NCBI GenBank assembly: GCA_900555635.1
Contig: USLU01000088.1
Span: 1-20,183, forward strand
DNA: 20,183 nucleotides
Direction of reading: 5' to 3'
DNA from: an uncultured Bacteroides sp.
GTDB taxonomy: Bacteria; Bacteroidota; Bacteroidia; Bacteroidales; Bacteroidaceae
How positions within the stretch are numbered: the first letter of the stretch is position 1; each line of letters starts with the position of its first letter. The notes under the pieces were generated by a model that did no database searches, had not been told where the DNA came from, and worked only from the letters and a program-made list of their open reading frames with translations. The position numbers and the translations under genes were made by a program. Of this stretch, positions 14,651-20,183 are shown piece by piece.

Positions 14651-14757
14651 CCCCGACCCTTCTAAAGGGGGAGGTGGATGCTATAATAAAATATATTCTG
14701 CTAAAGTTATCTTCTTACAAGACTATTCTCCGCCCCTTTTAGGAGGACGAGGGGTGG
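14651..14757. repeat. Pair of GC-rich hairpin elements around the OMF stop
   Basis: Two related GC-rich pieces stand out in AT-rich DNA. One, at 14651-14677, contains CCCTT-CTA-AAGGG. The other, at 14729-14757, contains CCCCT (14733-14737) paired with AGGGG (14750-14754). Both have the pattern CC-CCTT-TA-AGG and end in GGTGG on the plus strand. The second overlaps the end of the outer-membrane factor gene, whose stop (14739-14741) lies in the hairpin loop. They resemble dispersed GC-rich intergenic elements that I associate with Bacteroidetes genomes. Their function is unknown; RNA processing between cistrons is possible. Confidence 0.6.
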
Positions 14758-16172
14758 TATCCTCCGCCTAACGCCTGATACAGAGCGATTAGTTGCAGTA
14801 ACGAACTACCTTGTGCTTGTACTAGCTGGTTTTCATAACTTAATAGTGAACGCAAGGCATCCAGCACATTTTGGAAAGGGCTTAATCCTTGTTTGTAAAG
14901 GTCAAGAGAAAGTTTCAAAGTTTCTTCTCCTTGATGGCATACTTCGCGCAGGGCTACAATTTGTTGTATGGAGTTGCGGTAAGCATTCATTGCATTATCC
15001 GTTTCCTGTACGGCTGTAAGTACAGTCTGATTAAATTGGTGAATAGATTCATCTAATTGTGCACGAGCCAAACGGGTGGCGTTGACTAGTTTAGTTCCAT
15101 TGAACAGTGTCCAGCTGATGCTTGGAGCAATCTCGAAGGTCATGCTGTTCCGTTTGGTCAAGTCATTCAGGTCATGCGAAGAATAACCAACAGAACCTTT
15201 TAAGAAGACTTGGGGTAACCAGTCACTTTTTGAAGCTCCTAGCAATGCAGCTTGAGCGTTGACTTGTCTTTCGGCTTGCCGAATATCGGGACGACGCAGC
15301 AGTAAATCTGCCGGGATGCCTACCCCGATGGGTTCCATATAGTCGGGTAATTTACCGGATTGCTCCAAGATGGGGCGGATATGTTGCGGATAAGTACCTA
15401 GTAAAATTGCTAAAGTAGTGATGTATTGGTTAATTCCTGCTTCAAGCTGCGGCATGGAGGCTTTTGTACTGTAATATACGGATTTAGCTTGGGCTACATC
15501 TAATTTAGAAACCAATCCTGTTTTATAGCGTGTTTCAGTAATGCTAAGTACAGCAGCCTGTGTATGGTAGTTTCTGGTTACTACGTTAAGTTCTTGCTGC
15601 AATTCACGTAATCCTACATAAGCAGAAGCTATCTGAGCACAGAGTGAAATCATTACGGAAGTATATTCCTCTTTACTGGCGGCAAAGTTTTCCCGTTGTG
15701 CTTTTACCCGTTGCCGGATGCTACCGAATACGTCCAGTTCCCAACTGGCATTAAGTGAAGCACTGTAGGCACTACTTATAGATTGTGGTAATGCTGTGAC
15801 ATTACCGCTACTTTGCTGACGCTCCCACCCGCCGTTTAAAGAAATCGAAGGAAAAAAACTGCCACGCTCTATTCGTAGATTAGCTTTTGCCATATCCATG
15901 CGATCCATGGCAGAAAGTACGGAATAATTTTGAGTAGAAGCTACTGTGATAAGTGAGTCGAGCATAGGGTCACCAAATGCTTTCCACCATTGATCGTCAA
16001 CGGGTTGTATTTGTCCCGTGAATAGATTATCATCTCCCGGAATAACGTGAGATGTATCAGTTCCCCATCCTTGGGGAAGCGGCTTCTCCAGATACCGAAT
16101 ATTCTTCTGGGCTATAGCCGCAGGACATAAGCATAAAAGGAGCAGCGCAAAGCTCCAAACTTTTATATTCAT
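14739..16172 (-). CDS. RND efflux outer-membrane factor (OprM/TolC-like)
   Basis: The outer-membrane channel of the tripartite pump, first gene of the operon. The 477-residue protein has a signal peptide ending about residue 21 (LCLCPAAIAQ) with no clear lipobox in the usual place. The two OEP repeats are visible: one from DPMLDSLITVASTQNYSV through SWELDVFGSIRQRVKAQREN, and one from GVGIPADLLLRRPDIRQAER through SWTLFNGTKLVNATRLA. The DLLLRRPDIR motif is diagnostic for NodT-type factors. The C-terminus SYENQLVQAQGSSLLQLIALYQALGGGY is normal. The final HPSSS is encoded inside a GC-rich repeat that also covers the stop. The start codon directly follows a 17-bp hairpin. No full TAnnTTTG promoter lies in the 64 bp upstream, so transcription may come from further upstream. 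Confidence 0.95.
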   Translation of the reverse strand: MNIKVWSFALLLLCLCPAAIAQKNIRYLEKPLPQGWGTDTSHVIPGDDNLFTGQIQPVDDQWWKAFGDPMLDSLITVASTQNYSVLSAMDRMDMAKANLRIERGSFFPSISLNGGWERQQSSGNVTALPQSISSAYSASLNASWELDVFGSIRQRVKAQRENFAASKEEYTSVMISLCAQIASAYVGLRELQQELNVVTRNYHTQAAVLSITETRYKTGLVSKLDVAQAKSVYYSTKASMPQLEAGINQYITTLAILLGTYPQHIRPILEQSGKLPDYMEPIGVGIPADLLLRRPDIRQAERQVNAQAALLGASKSDWLPQVFLKGSVGYSSHDLNDLTKRNSMTFEIAPSISWTLFNGTKLVNATRLARAQLDESIHQFNQTVLTAVQETDNAMNAYRNSIQQIVALREVCHQGEETLKLSLDLYKQGLSPFQNVLDALRSLLSYENQLVQAQGSSLLQLIALYQALGGGYHPSSS

Positions 16173-16218
16173 AAGGTTTAGGTTGTTATGTTATGGGAAA
16201 GATAACAACCTAAACCTT
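16173..16218 (-). promoter_or_regulatory. 17-bp inverted repeat abutting the OMF start codon
   Basis: AAGGTTTAGGTTGTTAT (16173-16189) and ATAACAACCTAAACCTT (16202-16218) are exact reverse complements around 12 bases. On the minus strand the hairpin ends at the base immediately before the OMF ATG (16172-16170). There is no T-tract, so it is not a standard terminator. As RNA it would cover the ribosome-binding region of the efflux operon; as DNA it could be a repressor site. The loop side has TATCTTTC, one base from a -7 element. Confidence 0.7.
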
Positions 16219-16236
16219 TATTTGTTTATGCTATTT

Positions 16237-17019
16237 TTAAAAGGCGTATCCGAAGCCTACGTTTAGATAGATGGGATACATAGCGAAAGTAATTGTATTA
16301 AAATCTTTCTTGAAAATATCATTCAATCCCCAAGTAATATCTGCAAAAACATTCAGATGCTTGAAAGCACGCCAGTCTGCTCCGGCTTGTATTCCCCATG
16401 CGAATTTTCGCATATCATTAGTAAAATCGTAATTAGCAACAGCCCCATTAGTAAAGTTTACTTTTTCTCCGGTAGGATTTCCTTCGCGCAAGTAGCCTTC
16501 GTAAACATATCCGGAGAATTCTCCATCCATCAGGTAAGATACGTATGCTCCTAGTTTGGCACGCCAACGTGAACTTATTTTATATGCGCCAAGCACCGGA
16601 ACAGTAACATAAGCATTGCGTACTTTGGTTTGTACTCCACCTGTCCAATTTCCCTTCAAGTGATTGCCATCACCACCAATGATTTCCATGCCATAGTTTT
16701 TTACTGTTGCTTTGGTAATCATATTCTTATTTTCCACACGTACACCAGTTATTACACCCCATTTCTTTTGAGTGCCCAACCATTTTATAGCATTTCCTTC
16801 AAGTACAAAAGCTAGAGTAGGATTGTATGAATCAATACTTCGTATCTCTACAGGCAGTGGTAATGGAGCGGTACCACCAATGCTGATACCGGCTTTTAAT
16901 TCGTACTCCCATCCATGAAGTGCTGCATTGATGAGTGTTCGGCTCTGATTCTCCTGAGCATGTGAGGTGATATGTATTCCACCTATTAATGCTATGAGTA
17001 TTACTATTTTCTTTATCAT
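16237..17019 (-). CDS. Outer-membrane beta-barrel protein, unknown role
   Basis: A 260-residue secreted protein with a signal peptide (MIKKIVILIALIGGIHITSH, cleavage after AHA-like SHA before QENQ). The rest alternates in short beta strands, such as LAFVLEGNAIKWL, WGVITGVRVENKN, YVTVPVLGAYKIS and WRAKLGAYVSYLM, and ends YPIYLNVGFGYAF with a C-terminal Phe. This is the pattern of small outer-membrane barrels (OMP_b-brl/porin-like families in Bacteroidetes). The substrate or partner is not known. It follows the PCMD lipoprotein gene by 23 bp in the same direction, so the pair is probably one operon and may act together at the surface. It is followed by the efflux operon after 64 bp that contain the 17-bp hairpin. 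Confidence 0.82.
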   Translation of the reverse strand: MIKKIVILIALIGGIHITSHAQENQSRTLINAALHGWEYELKAGISIGGTAPLPLPVEIRSIDSYNPTLAFVLEGNAIKWLGTQKKWGVITGVRVENKNMITKATVKNYGMEIIGGDGNHLKGNWTGGVQTKVRNAYVTVPVLGAYKISSRWRAKLGAYVSYLMDGEFSGYVYEGYLREGNPTGEKVNFTNGAVANYDFTNDMRKFAWGIQAGADWRAFKHLNVFADITWGLNDIFKKDFNTITFAMYPIYLNVGFGYAF

Positions 17020-17042
17020 AATGTTTCGGGTCTTTAGAGTTG

Positions 17043-18167
17043 TTATTCGTAAATCAGTTCCACTTCATCTACTAAGAGGGTACTTCCGGGAGCACCTTGG
17101 AAAAGGGCTCCATCTTTACTTGAAGCAAATATGATACTTACTTTGTATCCGCCATTGGCCAACTTGACTTCATCTATTGTTTTTCCATATCGTTTGTAGT
17201 CGAATGGAATATCAAAGAATTCCCATTCATCCGTCTCATGCGGATTGGATATTAAAGCAAGAGCCACCATGTTGGGACTATTGTAGTCTTCATTAGCTAG
17301 ATTTCCGTCTAACATATCGGTACCTTTGGAGGTTTCATAAAAAATAGCATAGATGTTGAACATATCTTTGCGGTTTGTATAGCCTCCGTTTTCATAGAAC
17401 TTCTCGCCTGCTTTGTATTTGTAATAACCAATTAGGCGTGTCGGCTTATTATAGAAAGGCACTCCAAAGCGCGTAGCGGTAAGCGGACTGGTGATGGCAT
17501 TCAGCATATTAAAGCTTCCTATAAACAGATTACCGGCAGCGATAGGCATTTTTACCATTGCTCCCAATTCGCCAGTTGTACGTGTTTCCAACTTCGCACA
17601 TTTGCCTACTTTGCCGTGAGCATATTGTACAGTAGGATATTCATCGGTTTTTGCTTCGCTCATAGCAAAGTTAAAGCCGGCATTGCCACTTGCCCATGTC
17701 AACTCCTCACCATTTTCCTCTGTGTAAAATTCTTGATAAATGTTTTTGATAAGTCTTACATGTTCAAAGTGATATGTAGTAGGAATATTACTTGCTTGTT
17801 GTTCTTTTGCAGTAATCAAGTATATACGCTGCCATTTTTTGTCTTCCGAAGTTACGGTATAACGTACCGGATCAGTGAAGTTTTGACTACTTCCACTTGC
17901 AGGACTAATGGTGGCACCCGGAGTCAACTCGAATATAGGAGCCAGATCAGTCAGGTCCGTTCCTTCCTTTACGCTAATTTTTATTGGATAAGCTTTAAGG
18001 GTTTCATTATATGGCGGATTCAGATCAATATATGAATTGGCCAAAACATCTTCTTGGAATAATATATTGGTTATATCTGCTTCTGCATTAGGAGCTTCGT
18101 CTTGTATACACGACCCTAGCAGCAATCCTATTAGAGTGCATTGCAAGAATATTTTTATTAGTTTCAT
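17043..18167 (-). CDS. PCMD-type surface lipoprotein
   Basis: A 374-residue lipoprotein. The signal MKLIKIFLQCTLIGLLLGSC ends in the lipobox LGSC with Cys20. It is followed by acidic residues (QDEAPNAEAD), which in Bacteroidetes often mark surface export of lipoproteins. About 40-125 looks like an Ig-like domain of the kind preceding PCMD domains, with DLAPIFELTPGATISPASGS and YTVTSEDKKWQRIYLITA. From about 135 to the end the protein looks like a PCMD domain (putative carbohydrate metabolism), a beta-sandwich: WASGNAGFNFA, GKCAKLETR, RLIGYYKYKAGEKFY, and the ending GSTLLVDEVELIYE typical of carbohydrate-binding-like folds. The function is not established. No SusC/SusD pair or glycoside hydrolase is nearby, so a sugar role is only suggested by the family. 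The promoter -7 element is at 18204-18211. Confidence 0.78.
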   Translation of the reverse strand: MKLIKIFLQCTLIGLLLGSCIQDEAPNAEADITNILFQEDVLANSYIDLNPPYNETLKAYPIKISVKEGTDLTDLAPIFELTPGATISPASGSSQNFTDPVRYTVTSEDKKWQRIYLITAKEQQASNIPTTYHFEHVRLIKNIYQEFYTEENGEELTWASGNAGFNFAMSEAKTDEYPTVQYAHGKVGKCAKLETRTTGELGAMVKMPIAAGNLFIGSFNMLNAITSPLTATRFGVPFYNKPTRLIGYYKYKAGEKFYENGGYTNRKDMFNIYAIFYETSKGTDMLDGNLANEDYNSPNMVALALISNPHETDEWEFFDIPFDYKRYGKTIDEVKLANGGYKVSIIFASSKDGALFQGAPGSTLLVDEVELIYE

Positions 18168-18203
18168 ACGTTTCTAGTTATTTAAGTCTTCTTATTTCTG
18201 TGA

Positions 18204-18211
18204 CAAAACTA
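18204..18211 (-). promoter_or_regulatory. Promoter -7 element of the lipoprotein-barrel operon
   Basis: TAGTTTTG on the minus strand matches TAnnTTTG. The start would be near 18198, with a leader of about 30 nt before the ATG at 18167. No TTTG is seen at -33. Confidence 0.5.
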
Positions 18212-18256
18212 CACTTTTTTCTTTAAATTATTAGATATAATGTTCTTATTTAACAA

Positions 18257-18290
18257 AAAACGGCAACAGTTGTTCCGCTATTGCCGTTTT
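18257..18290 (-). terminator. Terminator after the zinc-ribbon gene
   Basis: AAAACGGCAA (18257-18266) pairs with TTGCCGTTTT (18281-18290) over a 14-base loop. On the minus strand the stem leads into TTTTTTGTT. A smaller hairpin, GAACAT / ATGTTC (18291-18296, 18302-18307), lies between it and the stop codon. Confidence 0.82.
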
Positions 18291-18312
18291 GAACATAAAA
18301 AATGTTCTATTT

Positions 18313-19152
18313 TTAATCTTCCGAACCGATATGTACAATTTTTCTTTTAGCTCTTGTTGGCTTTTCTTTTGGAACTTCCACTTTTATTTCCGGAGTTATA
18401 CCTGCCAATTCGGGGTCAATCATGATACGACCACAGTATTCGCAAACAATAATTTTCTTACGAGAGCGGATATCCAATTGTCTCTGAGGCGGGATCTTGT
18501 TAAAGCAACCACCACATGCGTCACGTTGCACGTATACAACTCCTAATCCGTTACGTGAGTTCTTGCGGATGCGCTTGAAAGATTGAAGCAAACGGGGTTC
18601 GATTTTTGTTTCAAGTTCTTTTGCTTTGTCTCTCAGTTTTTCTTCTTCCTGCTTGGTTTCGGAAACAATTTCGTCCAATTCGCTCTTCTTCACCTCCAAG
18701 TCTTTAACTCTTTCGTCTAAAGCTGCAGCACTGTTTGCTACTTCATTTGATTTTTCAGCCTCTTGTTCAGCGAATTCCTTGATACGTTTCTCGCAAAGTT
18801 CGATTTCCAAAGTCTGGAATTCAATTTCCTTGCTTAAGAAATCATATTCACGGTTATTGCGTACATTATCTTGTTGATCTTTATATTTTGCCACAGAAGC
18901 CTTTGCTGTTTCTATTTCTACTTTCTTACCGGCAATAGCAGACTTTAATTCTGAAACTTCAGCTTTGATTCTGTCAATACGAGTACTCAGACCGGCAATC
19001 TCATCTTCCAAGTCTTGTACTTCCAGCGGAAGTTCACCTCTTAATGTCTTGATTTCATCAATTTTAGACAGCATGGTCTGCAATTGGAACAAAGCTTTCA
19101 ACTTCTGTTCCACTGTTAATTCCTGAGGATCTTTTTTTGCTTCTTTAGCCAT
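18313..19152 (-). CDS. Coiled-coil protein with C4-type zinc ribbon
   Basis: A 279-residue cytosolic protein of the COG1579 (zf-RING_7) type. Residues about 15-190 are almost continuous heptad-rich helix, with a helical hairpin turn around NNREYDFLSKEIEF (99-112), a conserved family motif. The C-terminal zinc ribbon has Cys213, Cys216, Cys237 and Cys240 in ACGGCFNKIPPQ and VCEYCGRI. The tail after 250 is basic and proline-rich. Proteins of this type are often paired with Nif3-like genes, as here: the start lies 5 bp after the nif3-like stop. A role in nucleic acid binding is suspected from the ribbon but not shown. Confidence 0.92.
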   Translation of the reverse strand: MAKEAKKDPQELTVEQKLKALFQLQTMLSKIDEIKTLRGELPLEVQDLEDEIAGLSTRIDRIKAEVSELKSAIAGKKVEIETAKASVAKYKDQQDNVRNNREYDFLSKEIEFQTLEIELCEKRIKEFAEQEAEKSNEVANSAAALDERVKDLEVKKSELDEIVSETKQEEEKLRDKAKELETKIEPRLLQSFKRIRKNSRNGLGVVYVQRDACGGCFNKIPPQRQLDIRSRKKIIVCEYCGRIMIDPELAGITPEIKVEVPKEKPTRAKRKIVHIGSED

Positions 19153-19157
19153 TTTAC

Positions 19158-20183
19158 TTACATGTATTTTATGGGATTTGTATTCACTTTGGTCTGTTGA
19201 ACCTCCAAGTTTGGAAATAAATCCCGGATTAATGTATAAAATATTTCTTTAGTATATTGTTCGCTCTCGTAATGTCCTATTTCAGCTAGCAAAATGTCGT
19301 TATCGTGTCCGAAATAGTCATGATATTTAATTTCACCCGTTATGAAAACATCGGCATGATTGCGTATGGCAAGTGGCATAAGAAAGGCTCCGGCACCACC
19401 ACATAAAGCAACTGTTTGTATTTCACGTCCGGTCAATTTGTTGTGTTTGAGGCAGCCTACCTCAAAAGTCTTTTTAATACGTTTCAAAAATTCCAGTTCG
19501 GTTTCTGTAGTTTCCAGTTCACCAATAACACCTGCTCCTGCCTGTGCCCAAGTATTCTGCAAAGGATAAATGTCGAATGCAGGTTCTTCATACGGATGGG
19601 TGGCTAATAGAGCCTTGATAGCTTCTGTCTTTTTAAAAGCAGGTAAAATAGTTTCAATGCGTATTTCTTTTTCGGTATGCATCTCTCCTATTTCTCCACA
19701 ATATGGGTGAGTTCCCTCATGTGCACGGAATGTTCCTTCTCCTTGCAGATTATAACTACAAGAATCATAGTTACCGATATTGCCACATCCTGCATTGAAA
19801 AGCGCTTTACGCACATCTTCAGCCTGTGCTGTGGGTACGAAAGTTACCAGTTTTACCAAAGCATTTTCTTTCGTTTCCAGAACACGCACATTCTTTAATC
19901 CTATTTTTTCTGCAATCTTGAAGTTAACGCCTTTGGGCGCATTGTCTAGATTAGTATGGGCAGCATAAATTACGAGGTCGTTCTTGATAGCTTTCAAGAT
20001 GCAACGTTCCACATAATCTTTTCCCGTAATGGATTTATACCCTTTAAAGATGAGGGGATGATGTGCAATTATCAGGTTGAATCCTAACGAAATTGCTTCA
20101 TCCAATATGGCTTCAGTAACGTCAAGACACAACAAAGCCCCTGTAACTTCCGCATCTGTCAATCCGATTTGCAGGCCGGCATT
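19158..20183 (-). CDS. Nif3-like dinuclear metal-centre protein (5' end outside window)
   Basis: A member of the Nif3/YbgI/DUF34 family, hexameric proteins with two metal ions per subunit. A metal-dependent hydrolase or GTP cyclohydrolase I type 2 role has been proposed, but the true substrate is unsettled. The frame is open to the window edge. The visible start of the frame reads NAGLQIG and continues into TDAEVTGALLCLDVTEAILD, so about 20-30 N-terminal residues are missing. Metal-binding motifs are IIAHHPLIFKG near the front and FITGEIKYHDYF and GHYESEQ near the end. The middle (about 120-230) holds the inserted domain found in longer bacterial forms (HPYEEPAFDIYPL). It forms an operon with the following zinc-ribbon gene. 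Confidence 0.93.
   Translation of the reverse strand, partial: NAGLQIGLTDAEVTGALLCLDVTEAILDEAISLGFNLIIAHHPLIFKGYKSITGKDYVERCILKAIKNDLVIYAAHTNLDNAPKGVNFKIAEKIGLKNVRVLETKENALVKLVTFVPTAQAEDVRKALFNAGCGNIGNYDSCSYNLQGEGTFRAHEGTHPYCGEIGEMHTEKEIRIETILPAFKKTEAIKALLATHPYEEPAFDIYPLQNTWAQAGAGVIGELETTETELEFLKRIKKTFEVGCLKHNKLTGREIQTVALCGGAGAFLMPLAIRNHADVFITGEIKYHDYFGHDNDILLAEIGHYESEQYTKEIFYTLIRDLFPNLEVQQTKVNTNPIKYM

Noticed and set aside
17616..18035. 139-codon plus-strand frame opposite the PCMD lipoprotein gene
   Set aside because: Cys/Tyr/Phe-rich composition of a reverse-strand shadow, inside a well-supported lipoprotein gene.

Overview
The window looks like a chromosomal segment from a Bacteroides or Phocaeicola-type member of the Bacteroidales. 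The evidence is the protein sequences, the repeated TAnnTTTG (-7) and occasional TTTG (-33) promoter elements typical of this group, the short AMP nucleosidase, the class 1B PyrD/PyrK pair and a PCMD-type lipoprotein. I cannot name the species from sequence alone. Most of the window is conserved housekeeping DNA, with one efflux operon and some repeat-rich intergenic stretches.

Layout, left to right. Positions 1-31 are the 3' end of a tRNA, followed at once by a perfect 15-bp terminator hairpin. From about 125 to 466 there is a decayed ISL3-type transposase remnant. From 467 to 884 there is no credible gene, but there are 22-bp-period repeats, a strong terminator and a possible small-RNA promoter. 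Next come dapA (lysine and diaminopimelate synthesis) and ligA (NAD+ DNA ligase) on the minus strand. trmD is divergent from ligA, across a short region with two mirror-image promoters. trmD and pyrD converge on one shared terminator. pyrK-pyrD, encoding the electron-transfer and catalytic subunits of dihydroorotate dehydrogenase, follow an XRE-family regulator gene. Upstream of that regulator lies about 0.9 kb of very AT-rich non-coding DNA filled with TTACA/TGTAA motifs. Then come holA (DNA polymerase III delta), an AMP nucleosidase, and a divergent stand-alone PD-(D/E)XK-like protein. A complete RND efflux operon follows on the minus strand, transcribed outer-membrane factor, then adaptor lipoprotein, then inner-membrane pump. 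Upstream of it, in the same direction, are a PCMD lipoprotein and a small beta-barrel protein. The window ends with a Nif3-like protein (cut by the window edge) and a coiled-coil zinc-ribbon protein, which form one operon.

The most unusual signal is a set of tandem arrays that share an exact 22-bp period but not their sequence. They lie at 528-593, 695-738, 7807-7888 and 13425-13556. Two have a clear design of a 17-bp dyad plus a 5-bp spacer, with conserved arms and variable loops. Two of the arrays run across the stop codon of the neighbouring gene (holA and the efflux adaptor). I do not recognise these as a described element. No CRISPR, restriction system, prophage or integrative element is present beyond the IS remnant.
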